The notes under the pieces were generated by a model. The model was given only the letters and a program-made list of their open reading frames with translations, had not been told where the DNA came from and ran no database searches. The translations under genes and the position numbers were made by a program. Shown piece by piece: positions 1 through 4,909 of a DNA stretch of 6,900 nt. The stretch is from positions 1 to 6,900 of the forward strand of contig CANROL010000063.1 of assembly GCA_947632255.1 (NCBI GenBank). The letters run 5' to 3'. Source of the DNA: an uncultured Bacilli bacterium. GTDB taxonomy: Bacteria > Bacillota_I > Bacilli_A > RF39 > UBA660. The stretch's first letter is position 1. Every line of letters begins with the position of its first letter.

Positions 1-1
1 T

Positions 2-241
2 GCCATGTTAGATTTAAAACGCATTATTAAAAGAAGTTTTGATAATCATTCATTAAATGAAATAAGTGAATATTTATATAAAATAACTAATTTATATAAT
101 AACTTCTATGCTGATAATAAAGTCTTATTAGAACCTAATCAAGATATTCAATCATCATATCTAGCTTTAACTAAAGTAATATATGATAACAATTGTTACT
201 TATTAAATATTTTAGGTATTAATATCCCTGATAGAATGTAA
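2..241 (+). CDS. argS: Arginine--tRNA ligase, C-terminal end (partial)
   Basis: Only the last 79 codons are visible; the reading frame is open to the left edge, so the methionine at 5 is internal and not a start. ArgS charges tRNA-Arg with arginine in the cytoplasm. The visible part matches the all-helical anticodon-binding (DALR) domain that ends class I arginyl-tRNA synthetases: a helix with YLYKITNLYNNFY, the family's 'Yl..La..fn.FY' pattern, a loop, and the typical closing motif LLNILGINIPDRM, equivalent to 'LLGI..PerM' at the extreme C terminus of ArgS. The catalytic HIGH and KMSKS parts lie outside the window. No convincing terminator follows; the next gene has its own promoter 38 bp downstream. 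Identification rests on this recognisable C-terminal signature, and the family assignment is fairly secure. Confidence 0.88.
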   Translation, partial: AMLDLKRIIKRSFDNHSLNEISEYLYKITNLYNNFYADNKVLLEPNQDIQSSYLALTKVIYDNNCYLLNILGINIPDRM

Positions 242-278
242 AAATTACAATATATTACAATAATATTATTATAAGTAA

Positions 279-307
279 TTGACAAAGAAGTAAAATAAGT
301 ATACAAT
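279..307 (+). promoter_or_regulatory. Sigma-A type promoter for rpoE
   Basis: A perfect -35 box TTGACA (279-284) is followed after exactly 17 bp by TACAAT (302-307). Transcription would start near 314, giving a leader of about 75 nt before rpoE. No other -35/-10 pair of this quality is seen between argS and rpoE; the later TATAAT copies at 351-356 and 365-370 lack a -35 box. Confidence 0.8.
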
Positions 308-315
308 TACTAGCA

Positions 316-341
316 GTTAGAGAAAAAAGCACTTTTCTAAC
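316..341 (+). other. Stem-loop at the 5' end of the rpoE leader
   Basis: GTTAG (316-320) pairs with CTAAC (337-341) and the stem extends through an AGAAA/TTTT stretch with one bulged G. It would sit 2-3 nt from the predicted transcript start. No T-run follows, so it is not an obvious terminator of argS. A 5'-terminal hairpin often stabilises an mRNA in Firmicutes; that role here is inferred. Confidence 0.4.
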
Positions 342-388
342 TATATAACATATAATGTTTTAGTTATAATAAAAAGGAGAATTTAATA

Positions 389-829
389 ATGAAACTAAAC
401 TTAAGTAAAGAAGAATTAGAAACTATGAATTATGATGATATAGCGTATCATATTTTAAAAGAAGAAGAAGCTAAAATGAAAATATCTGACTTATTTCAAA
501 AAGTTTGTGAAGTATTAAATCTAAATAAAAATGAATATGAAGATAAAATTGCAGATTTCTTCGAATTATTAACAACCAATAAAAGATTTATTATGTTAGA
601 AGATGGATTTTGGGATTTAAGAGAAAGACATAATCCTAAATTAATCGTTGATGAGGATGAAGATGAAGGAATATCTCCTGAAGTTGATGATGATGAAAAC
701 ATCGAAAATGAAGAAGAAAATGAAGATGAAGATATTTTCTATGATTCTGATACAGATGATGATATCCCTGATGATGAATTAGATGATTTAGTAATTATTG
801 ATGATGAAGATGAAGAAGCAAACAGTTAA
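389..829 (+). CDS. rpoE: DNA-directed RNA polymerase delta subunit
   Basis: RpoE (delta) is a Firmicutes-specific accessory subunit of RNA polymerase that lowers non-specific DNA binding and promotes enzyme recycling. The 146-residue product has the two-part family layout. A folded HARE-HTH domain covers about residues 1-80, starting LSKEELETMNYDDIAYHIL and ending near GFWDLRERH. A disordered tail of almost only Asp and Glu runs from about residue 88 to the end, with very few basic residues. Length is in the normal range for the family (about 150-200). The start has an AAGGAG site at 374-379, 9 nt upstream. It is transcribed from its own promoter and stops at a terminator that overlaps the stop codon, so it appears monocistronic between argS and prfA. 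The repetitive GAT/GAA codons of the tail produce a spurious ORF on the other strand (496-702). Confidence 0.93.
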   Translation: MKLNLSKEELETMNYDDIAYHILKEEEAKMKISDLFQKVCEVLNLNKNEYEDKIADFFELLTTNKRFIMLEDGFWDLRERHNPKLIVDEDEDEGISPEVDDDENIENEEENEDEDIFYDSDTDDDIPDDELDDLVIIDDEDEEANS

Positions 830-842
830 TGTTTGTTTTTTT
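819..842 (+). terminator. Intrinsic terminator of rpoE
   Basis: CAAACA (819-824) pairs with TGTTTG (830-835) around a 5-nt loop that contains the rpoE stop codon TAA (827-829), followed by seven Ts (836-842). The stem is short, but the geometry is that of a rho-independent terminator built into the end of the coding region. Confidence 0.7.
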
Positions 843-861
843 AGCTTAATCTTGTTATAAT
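833..861 (+). promoter_or_regulatory. Extended -10 promoter for prfA-prmC
   Basis: TATAAT at 856-861 is preceded by TGT (853-855), giving an extended -10 (TGnTATAAT). Seventeen bp upstream lies a weak -35, TTGTTT (833-838). The -35 overlaps the T-tract and stem of the rpoE terminator, so terminator and promoter are packed into about 45 bp. The leader to prfA would be only about 15 nt. Confidence 0.7.
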
Positions 862-882
862 ATTAGAGAAAGGAAAATATTT

Positions 883-1950
883 ATGTTTAAACGATTAGAA
901 GCAATATGTGAAAAATATCAAGAATTACAAACTGAATTGGCTAAACCTGAAGTAATGAGTGATTTTAATAAATTAAAAGAATTATCTAAAGAAGCTAGTG
1001 ATTTAGAAGAAACCGTTAATAAATATCAAGAATATAAAGATACTGAAAGTAAAATGGAAGAAGCTAAATCATTAATGAAAGATCCTGAATTAAAAGAAAT
1101 GGCCGAATTAGAATATGAAGAATTAAAAGAAAAGTTAGCTAATTTAACAAGTGAATTAGAAATATTACTTATTCCTAAAGATGAAAATGATGGTAAAAAT
1201 GTTATCATGGAAATACGTGGCGCAGCCGGTGGTGATGAAGCTAATATCTTTGCCGGTGATTTATACAGAATGTATACTTATTATGCTGAAAAAAATAATT
1301 GGAAAATTGAAGAGTTACACAGTATTGAAGGCACCAGTGGGGGTTACTCTCAAGTTGAATGCCTAATTAAAGGCGCTGATGTTTATAAAAAGTTAAAATA
1401 TGAAAGTGGTTCTCATCGGGTTCAAAGAGTCCCAGTTACCGAAACCCAAGGGCGAGTTCACACATCAACGGCAACAGTTTTAGTTATGCCCGAGGTTGAA
1501 ACTGCCAACATTGAAATAAAAGAAAGTGATATTAAAATGGATGTTTATCATTCCAGTGGAGCTGGAGGACAATCTGTTAATACATCAAATTCGGCGGTAA
1601 GACTTACTCATATTCCAACTGGGGTTGTTGTTACTTGCCAAACCGAACGTAGTCAACTTAAAAATCGTGACCGTGCCATGAATTTACTTAAAATTAAAAT
1701 AAACGATGCTATCAAAAATAAAGAAGAACAAGAACTTGGAGCGACGAGAAAAAGTAAAATAGGCACTGGTGACCGCAGTGAAAAAATAAGAACCTATAAC
1801 TATCCGCAAAATAGAGTAACAGACCATCGTATTAATTTTTCAATTATGAGTTTAGATAGAGTCATGGATGGTGAATTAGATCCTATCATTGAAGCCCTAA
1901 TCACCGAAGATATGCGTCTAAAACTTGCAGGAGAAACCTTTGAACAATAA
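883..1950 (+). CDS. prfA: Peptide chain release factor 1 (RF1)
   Basis: RF1 reads UAA and UAG in the ribosomal A site and triggers hydrolysis of peptidyl-tRNA. The 355-residue length is typical. In order: an N-terminal coiled-coil domain (about 1-100, rich in Glu and Lys); the conserved EIRGAAGGDEANIFAGDLYRMY block (about residues 110-131); the codon-recognition tripeptide PVT at 184-186 within RVQRVPVTETQGRVHTST; and the catalytic GGQ at 228-230 within SSGAGGQSVN. A PxT tripeptide marks RF1, whereas RF2 has SPF; PVT in place of the commoner PAT is a conservative variant. RF1 could also be told from RF2 by the absence of an internal programmed frameshift. The start ATG has an AAAGGA site (869-874) 8 nt upstream. 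The 3' end overlaps prmC, the gene for the enzyme that methylates the Gln of the GGQ motif, a widely conserved pairing. Confidence 0.97.
   Translation: MFKRLEAICEKYQELQTELAKPEVMSDFNKLKELSKEASDLEETVNKYQEYKDTESKMEEAKSLMKDPELKEMAELEYEELKEKLANLTSELEILLIPKDENDGKNVIMEIRGAAGGDEANIFAGDLYRMYTYYAEKNNWKIEELHSIEGTSGGYSQVECLIKGADVYKKLKYESGSHRVQRVPVTETQGRVHTSTATVLVMPEVETANIEIKESDIKMDVYHSSGAGGQSVNTSNSAVRLTHIPTGVVVTCQTERSQLKNRDRAMNLLKIKINDAIKNKEEQELGATRKSKIGTGDRSEKIRTYNYPQNRVTDHRINFSIMSLDRVMDGELDPIIEALITEDMRLKLAGETFEQ
1929..1934 (+). promoter_or_regulatory. Ribosome binding site that sets the prmC TTG start
   Basis: AGGAGA lies inside the last codons of prfA, 5 nt before TTG at 1940. A TTG five codons earlier (1925) is in frame but sits upstream of this site and has no site of its own, so 1940 is the better start. 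Confidence 0.75.
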
Positions 1951-2659
1951 TATAGGTCAAGCCGATTTAAAACTTTTAAAAGAACTATATCCCACTAAAT
2001 ATCCCAAACTAATTAAGAAATTAGAAAAAAACTACCCTATTCAATATTTAATTGGTTATGTTGATTTTTATAATTTAAAACTAATAGTTAATAAACACAC
2101 TTTAATTCCACGTTTTGAAACTGAATTATTAATAGAAAAAGCACTAGATTATTTAGCAAATAAAAATTATAAAAATATTTTAGATATCGGTACAGGTTCT
2201 GGGGCTATTGCTATTGCTATTAAAAAAAATCTTGATATTACAGTTGATGCTTGTGATATAAGTTCTAAAGCTTTAAAAGTAGCTAGTAAAAATGCTTCAA
2301 ATAACAATGTAAATATTAATTTTTATAAACTAAATATTTTAAAAGACATACCAAATAAAAAATATGATTGTCTAATATCTAATCCACCATATGTTAAAGA
2401 AAATGAAATAGTTAGTCCCGAAACTAAATATGAACCTAAAATTGCTTTATATGCTAAAGAAGAAGGTTTAGAATTTTATAAGCATATTATAAACATTTCA
2501 AAAAACATTTTAAATAAAAATGGCTCTTTAATCTTTGAAATAGGCTCTACCCAAGGTAAAAAAATAAAGGATATGATTTTAAAAACATATCCTAATTCCC
2601 AAGTTTTAATTTTAAAAGATTATAATAATTTAGATAGATTTATCTTTGCCACTATCTAA
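1940..2659 (+). CDS. prmC: Release factor glutamine N5-methyltransferase
   Basis: PrmC (HemK) transfers a methyl group from S-adenosylmethionine to the Gln of the GGQ motif in release factors; the substrate residue would be Gln230 of the neighbouring RF1. The TTG start gives 239 residues and an 11-nt overlap with prfA, which suggests translational coupling. Visible motifs are PIQYLIG (33-39), LIPRFETELLIEKAL in the linker (the family usually has IPRPETE; Pro is Phe here), the SAM-binding LDIGTGSGAIAIAI (around residues 81-94) and the substrate-binding NPPY at 148-151. The family's N-terminal helical domain is normally about 65-80 residues before the PxQYI.G motif; here only about 32 remain, so the protein is shorter than the usual 280. 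The catalytic part looks intact. Its stop codon overlaps that of the convergent gene. Confidence 0.93.
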   Translation: MNNNIGQADLKLLKELYPTKYPKLIKKLEKNYPIQYLIGYVDFYNLKLIVNKHTLIPRFETELLIEKALDYLANKNYKNILDIGTGSGAIAIAIKKNLDITVDACDISSKALKVASKNASNNNVNINFYKLNILKDIPNKKYDCLISNPPYVKENEIVSPETKYEPKIALYAKEEGLEFYKHIINISKNILNKNGSLIFEIGSTQGKKIKDMILKTYPNSQVLILKDYNNLDRFIFATI

Positions 2660-2667
2660 ATTTTTTT
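2629..2667 (+). terminator. Terminator of prfA-prmC inside the prmC 3' end
   Basis: TTTAGATAG (2629-2637) pairs perfectly with CTATCTAAA (2652-2660), a 9-bp stem with a 14-nt loop, followed by seven Ts (2661-2667). The right arm contains both the prmC stop (TAA, 2657-2659) and the stop of the opposing MazG-like gene (TAG on the - strand, 2656-2658). Read leftward the stem is followed by a weaker T/A-rich stretch, so it may also help to end the - strand operon. Confidence 0.75.
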
Positions 2668-2991
2668 ATTGTCTGTTTTTTCTAAATAAATTCTTTTTTC
2701 AAATCCTCCTCTTTTTTCTCTTTTTAAAGTTCTCATTTGTTCTAAATCTTCTTCTTTATATCCAACTGCTTTTATTAAAGCACATAAAACCTCTAATAAA
2801 TCACTGCTTTCTTCTAATATTTCTTCTTTTGTTTTAGCCTTTAATATTTCTTGATATTCTTCATTTAATTTTAATTTTAAAGCTTCAATATATTCTTTTT
2901 CATCTAATATATGATAAGTTGGTATATCCCCATTATTAATAATAATATCAATTATATTATCACGGACTAATTTATTCATTATTTTTTCCAT
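2656..2991 (-). CDS. MazG-like nucleotide pyrophosphohydrolase
   Basis: The 111-residue product resembles the small all-alpha 'house-cleaning' NTP pyrophosphohydrolases (COG4997 type, MazG/phosphoribosyl-ATP pyrophosphatase superfamily), thought to hydrolyse non-canonical nucleoside triphosphates. It opens with NKLVRDNIIDII, the typical KLVRDkI start of this group. The Mg-binding acidic motif is visible: EEYQE at 44-48, then EESSD ending at Asp64. It closes with KREKRGGFEKRIYLEK, again typical. The exact substrate cannot be told from sequence. The ATG at 2991 is chosen over the internal Met5 because GGAG (2998-3001) lies 6 nt upstream. It is the last gene of a - strand operon, 3 nt after the stop of the DUF1146 gene, and its own stop overlaps that of prmC tail to tail. 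Confidence 0.82.
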   Translation of the reverse strand: MEKIMNKLVRDNIIDIIINNGDIPTYHILDEKEYIEALKLKLNEEYQEILKAKTKEEILEESSDLLEVLCALIKAVGYKEEDLEQMRTLKREKRGGFEKRIYLEKTDNKKI

Positions 2992-2994
2992 AAT

Positions 2995-3177
2995 CTACTC
3001 CAAAAAATCAACCACAAAATTAGTTAATAAATAAGAAAGAGCAAAACTTAAAGATAAGACTAATACTTTAGCTTCTATTACTTTTCCTTTTTTCATTATT
3101 CCATTAAAATTAACACCATTTAAAGCAAAGACACTCATTAAAGTAAAAAATACATATAAATAAATCTTTATATTCAT
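2995..3177 (-). CDS. DUF1146 (YwzB-like) small membrane protein
   Basis: A 60-residue integral membrane protein with two hydrophobic segments, about residues 3-20 and 38-57, separated by a short basic loop with MKKGKVIEAK. The pattern 'FFTLMSVFALNGVNF..IMKKGKVIEAKVLVLSLSFALSYLLTNFVVDF' (discontinuous quote) fits the DUF1146/YwzB family of Firmicutes, which sits beside the ATP synthase operon in Bacillus; its function is unknown. The family call is from pattern memory and moderately secure. The start overlaps the rpiB stop as ATGA (3174-3177), pointing to coupled translation, and GAGGAAG (3185-3191) lies 7 nt upstream inside rpiB. The basic loop between two helices suggests both termini outside and the loop inside by the positive-inside rule, which is inference. 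Confidence 0.75.
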   Translation of the reverse strand: MNIKIYLYVFFTLMSVFALNGVNFNGIMKKGKVIEAKVLVLSLSFALSYLLTNFVVDFLE

Positions 3178-3626
3178 AAATTTTCTTCCTCATAATTTAT
3201 AATTGCGTTAATTCTTTTTAAATGTCTTTCTTCTGAAGCCGGTTTCGTATTAATAAATGTATCAATTATTTCTTTTACTAAATCAAAATCTGGTGTTGTA
3301 TCACTACCTATCGCAATAACATTAGCTCCATTGTGGTTCTTTCCCGTAAAAGCATCATCAACCGAAGTTGCTCTAACACAACGAACTCCTTTTACTTTAT
3401 TCGCGGCAATACTCATTCCTATTCCTGAACCACATATTAAAATACCTAAACTACCCTTATTATTACTAACTAATCTTCCTAATAGAAAAGCAAAATCAGG
3501 ATAATCATCTGTATCATTATTAGGTAAACCAATATCTTCAATATCTAATTCATTAGCCTTTAAATAAAACATTAATCTTTTCTTTAACTCCAAACCCCGA
3601 TGATCACATCCAATATATATTTTCAT
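3174..3626 (-). CDS. rpiB: Ribose-5-phosphate isomerase B
   Basis: RpiB interconverts ribose 5-phosphate and ribulose 5-phosphate in the non-oxidative pentose phosphate pathway. The 150-residue length is typical of the RpiB/LacA/LacB family. It starts MKIYIGCDHRGLELKK, with Asp8 and His9 of the conserved DH pair. It carries the active-site cysteine (Cys65) in ILICGSGIGMSIAANKV, then HNGAN with His98 and Asn99, and the phosphate-binding EERHLKRI near 132-139. LacA/LacB (galactose-6-phosphate isomerase subunits) are close relatives, but they normally occur as a pair in lac operons; a single copy without lac genes favours RpiB. It is the first gene of a three-gene - strand operon. A purine-rich GGGGAGG site (3631-3637) lies 4 nt before the ATG. 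Confidence 0.92.
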   Translation of the reverse strand: MKIYIGCDHRGLELKKRLMFYLKANELDIEDIGLPNNDTDDYPDFAFLLGRLVSNNKGSLGILICGSGIGMSIAANKVKGVRCVRATSVDDAFTGKNHNGANVIAIGSDTTPDFDLVKEIIDTFINTKPASEERHLKRINAIINYEEENL

Positions 3627-3641
3627 ATACCCTCCCCTTTA

Positions 3642-3670
3642 ATTTTACAAAAAAAAAAACTATTTCTCAA
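3642..3670 (-). promoter_or_regulatory. Candidate promoter for the rpiB operon
   Basis: Read on the - strand, TTGAGA (3670-3665) is separated by 17 bp, largely an A/T homopolymer, from TAAAAT (3647-3642). Transcription would start near 3635, leaving a very short leader that begins within the ribosome binding site, so it may not be the main start. A weaker upstream alternative is TTGCAA (3703-3698) with TAAATT (3680-3675), also 17 bp apart. Confidence 0.5.
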
Positions 3671-3697
3671 GAATAATTTACCCAATTTATGGAAAAC

Positions 3698-3725
3698 TTG
3701 CAATTTTTTTAATTTATGCTATAAT
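3698..3725 (+). promoter_or_regulatory. Extended -10 promoter for the 205-residue ORF
   Basis: TATAAT (3720-3725) is preceded by TGC (3717-3719), an extended -10, with TTGCAA (3698-3703) as a -35 box 16 bp upstream. TTGCAA is its own reverse complement and may also serve the divergent rpiB operon. The leader would be only about 16 nt and carries GGAGGT (3735-3740) 7 nt before the start codon. Confidence 0.7.
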
Positions 3726-3747
3726 ATGTAGCTCGGAGGTCAAATTT

Positions 3748-4365
3748 ATGAATAATCTTATCATTCAAGTTTATCACAATTATAATGAAGCTAAAACTGA
3801 ACAAGACATCAGCTATGGTGTTGAATTAATAAATAATTCTGAAGAAGCTAAATCTTATTTAAACATTGCTAAATGTCCTATTTTTAATGGTCGTAATTTC
3901 ACTTATCGTCTTAAAGCTAAAAATTATTCTAAAAATATGCTATTACATTTTAACGAAGAACAAAATATTACTAATTTCATGTTAAGAATAGATGAATACC
4001 AAAATAATAAAATAAATGGTTTTTATGAAATAAAATACCAAGAAGAAAATATCCCTGGTATTGATACCTTTGGTATTATTGATATAATCTACACTAATAA
4101 AAAAGGCGTTAAAAAAGCAATTTCTCATGAAATGTTTAAAAATGCTCCAGTAACATTAGATAATATTAATAATGTTTTAAATGATTGTGAAGTTATTATT
4201 ACCCGTTATGCTAACAAAGAATTCTATGATGATTTATTTAATATTAATGATATTATAGATAACATAACTATTATTAATATTGAAAAAAATCATTTATCAG
4301 ATTCCTTTACTAATATTATTGATGAAGTTTTAGCTCCATTTAATGAAAAAAACAAAACTTTATAA
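3748..4365 (+). CDS. Unrecognised soluble protein (205 aa)
   Basis: I do not recognise this protein. It is clearly a gene: a good promoter and GGAGGT site in front, an uninterrupted frame with the AT-rich codon use of its neighbours, and a strong terminator behind. The 205-residue product is rich in Asn, Ile, Lys and Glu, with no signal peptide, no membrane segment and only two cysteines (43 and 147, not in a CxxC). Predicted character is mixed alpha/beta. The first half has alternating strand-like stretches (IIQVYHNY, FTYRLKAKN, MLLHFNE, GFYEIKYQEE), and the part around 104-117 has GIDTFGIIDIIYTN. The last 60 residues look helical and acidic. No nucleotide-binding loop, metal-binding cluster or helix-turn-helix is evident. 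It is monocistronic and diverges from rpiB, which gives little hint of a role. Confidence 0.8.
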   Translation: MNNLIIQVYHNYNEAKTEQDISYGVELINNSEEAKSYLNIAKCPIFNGRNFTYRLKAKNYSKNMLLHFNEEQNITNFMLRIDEYQNNKINGFYEIKYQEENIPGIDTFGIIDIIYTNKKGVKKAISHEMFKNAPVTLDNINNVLNDCEVIITRYANKEFYDDLFNINDIIDNITIINIEKNHLSDSFTNIIDEVLAPFNEKNKTL

Positions 4366-4381
4366 TTAATCATTTAATAAG

Positions 4382-4405
4382 CGTGCTTGATATAAGCACG
4401 TTTTT
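4382..4405 (+). terminator. Intrinsic terminator of the 205-residue ORF
   Basis: CGTGCTT (4382-4388) pairs perfectly with AAGCACG (4394-4400) around a GATAT loop, followed by five Ts (4401-4405). It stands 16 bp after the stop codon at 4365. Confidence 0.88.
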
Positions 4406-4639
4406 ATGATACATTTAGTATATCAAAAATACATTTAATTAGGCAAAATCGGGTGGCTCATGCTGGAAAATAAAGCAAATTTGCTGCTTTTGCCGCTTTT
4501 TTGTTACTTTTGCTGCTTTTTTGCCGCTTTTAAAGAAATATTTATGATTAAATATGCTAGGAAGAGATAATTATATGGATATATGGATGAATTCAAATAT
4601 ATTTCAGAAAATAGTATCGATGTTAAACTGATAGCATAC
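4406..4639. other. Non-coding stretch, possible remnant DNA
   Basis: No gene with a start, ribosome site and reasonable length is seen here. It contains a 9-bp direct repeat ATACATTTA (4409-4417 and 4429-4437), a perfect 12-bp palindrome AGCAAATTTGCT (4474-4485) and the GC-containing repeat tract listed separately. On the - strand a frame of about 43 codons without a start ends at a TAA near 4437-4439, with ICFIFQHEPPDFA as its last residues. This could be the tail of a decayed gene, but I cannot name it. Confidence 0.4.
4480..4531. repeat. Degenerate short tandem repeat TTTTGCYGC
   Basis: Five units of 8-11 bp follow each other: TTTGCTGC, TTTTGCCGC, TTTTTTGTTAC, TTTTGCTGC, TTTTTTGCCGC, then TTTT. 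The GCTGC/GCCGC alternation occurs twice, so a two-unit block looks duplicated around the GTTAC unit. The G+C content stands out from the surrounding AT-rich DNA. The palindrome AGCAAATTTGCT overlaps its left end. Confidence 0.65.
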
Positions 4640-4668
4640 TTGAAAATATTTTCTAATTATGGTATTAT
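4640..4668 (+). promoter_or_regulatory. Promoter of the predicted antitoxin RNA
   Basis: TTGAAA (4640-4645), a 17-bp spacer and TATTAT (4663-4668), with TGG (4660-4662) making an extended -10. Transcription would start near G4675. No protein-coding gene follows on this strand before a terminator at 4784, which is why a small RNA is proposed. Confidence 0.75.
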
Positions 4669-4696
4669 GAATATGTCAAGGAAACTTGCATAAAAT

Positions 4697-4736
4697 AAAA
4701 AAGGATACATTTGATTATGCGAATCAGATGTTATCC
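4697..4736 (-). terminator. Terminator of the toxin mRNA
   Basis: On the - strand, GGATA (4736-4732) and CATCTGATT (4730-4722) pair with AATCAAATG and TATCC (4716-4703), leaving one bulged base (4731), one G-U pair and a 5-nt loop. Six Ts follow (4702-4697 on the - strand). The same hairpin read rightward has no T-run, so it terminates in the leftward direction only. Confidence 0.78.
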
Positions 4737-4747
4737 CTATTGGATTG

Positions 4748-4784
4748 CATCTGAAATCAACTACTGTTGAAATCAGATGTTTTT
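4748..4784 (+). terminator. Terminator of the antitoxin RNA
   Basis: CATCTG (4748-4753) pairs with CAGATG (4774-4779) and CAAC (4758-4761) with GTTG (4766-4769). An AAAT/AAAT internal region is partly mismatched and the loop is TACT. Five Ts (4780-4784) follow. Read leftward the hairpin is followed by CAATCC and not Ts, so it is a terminator for the + strand only. It begins a few bases past the stop codon of the toxin ORF. Confidence 0.7.
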
Positions 4785-4788
4785 ATTA

Positions 4789-4866
4789 TTATTTAAATAG
4801 TAATATCATTACCATAAAAATTAATAGGAAAATTATTACAAATAAAGAACTCTCTCTTTTTGTCAT
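4789..4866 (-). CDS. Predicted type I toxin peptide (25 aa)
   Basis: A 25-residue ORF too short for usual gene callers. It opens MTKRESS, continues with an almost unbroken hydrophobic run LFVIIFLLIFMVMILLF (residues 8-24) and ends in Lys. That is the build of a single membrane-spanning type I toxin (Fst, TxpA, BsrG and holin-like toxins, 25-60 residues) that depolarises or perturbs the cytoplasmic membrane. The first residues MTxxES weakly recall BsrG-like toxins, but I cannot assign a family. Support comes from the surroundings: a very strong ribosome binding site (GGTGAT, 4 nt before the ATG, within AGAAAGGGTGGTGAT), a promoter with a perfect -10 upstream, a terminator downstream, and a convergent antisense RNA promoter. 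Toxicity is inferred. Confidence 0.72.
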   Translation of the reverse strand: MTKRESSLFVIIFLLIFMVMILLFK

Positions 4867-4870
4867 AATT

Positions 4871-4909
4871 ATCACCACCCTTTCTATTATCATTTGATAA
4901 TTGAAAGGG
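4871..4909 (-). promoter_or_regulatory. Hairpin partly masking the toxin ribosome binding site
   Basis: On the - strand, CCCTTTC (4909-4903) pairs with GAAAGGG (4884-4878) and ATTATC (4901-4896) with GATAAT (4891-4886). One A-A mismatch and an AAAT loop complete a stem of 13 pairs. The right arm is the 5' half of an extended ribosome binding site, AGAAAGGGTGGTGAT (4885-4871). GGTGAT at its 3' end stays unpaired next to the ATG. Masking of the site by such a hairpin is a known control in type I toxin mRNAs; here it is inferred. Confidence 0.68.

Larger units (their letters stand above)
4675..4784 (+). ncRNA. Predicted antisense RNA antitoxin (about 110 nt)
   Basis: This RNA is inferred from a strong promoter just upstream and an intrinsic terminator at its end. 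It would begin with a small hairpin, CAAG-GAAA-CTTG (4677-4688), a GNRA tetraloop likely to protect the 5' end. It continues through a stem of 14 pairs (4703-4736) and ends in a second stem-loop (4748-4779) plus a T-run. From 4697 to 4784, about 88 nt, it is fully complementary to the 3' part of the predicted toxin mRNA made from the other strand. Convergent 3'-overlapping antisense RNAs of this kind (RatA, SR4) silence type I toxins by duplex formation and RNase III cleavage. Nothing in the sequence proves transcription, and the function is inferred from layout. Confidence 0.65.

Noticed and set aside
496..702. Minus-strand ORF with Ser-rich product inside rpoE
   Set aside because: It is the complement of GAT/GAA repeats encoding the acidic tail of the delta subunit, without a ribosome site.
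1026..1366. Minus-strand (1026-1208) and second + frame (1181-1366) ORFs inside prfA
   Set aside because: Both lie fully within the confidently assigned prfA and lack ribosome sites and family resemblance.
2646..2837. Leu/Phe-rich + strand ORF opposite the MazG-like gene
   Set aside because: Its apparent hydrophobicity comes from reading the complement of Lys/Glu codons; the opposite strand has the recognisable protein and a ribosome site.
4583..4693. 36-residue + strand ORF starting MDEFKYISEN
   Set aside because: Its AGGAAG site lies 18 nt upstream, too far to support it, and the frame overlaps the antitoxin promoter and the start of the antisense RNA. It may be a decayed gene fragment but cannot be supported.
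4675..4784. tracrRNA-like RNA (5' part with ACTTGCATAAAATAA, terminal stem-loops plus T-run)
   Set aside because: No CRISPR repeats, cas9 or anti-repeat partner is visible, and the exact overlap with a toxin-like message explains the RNA better.
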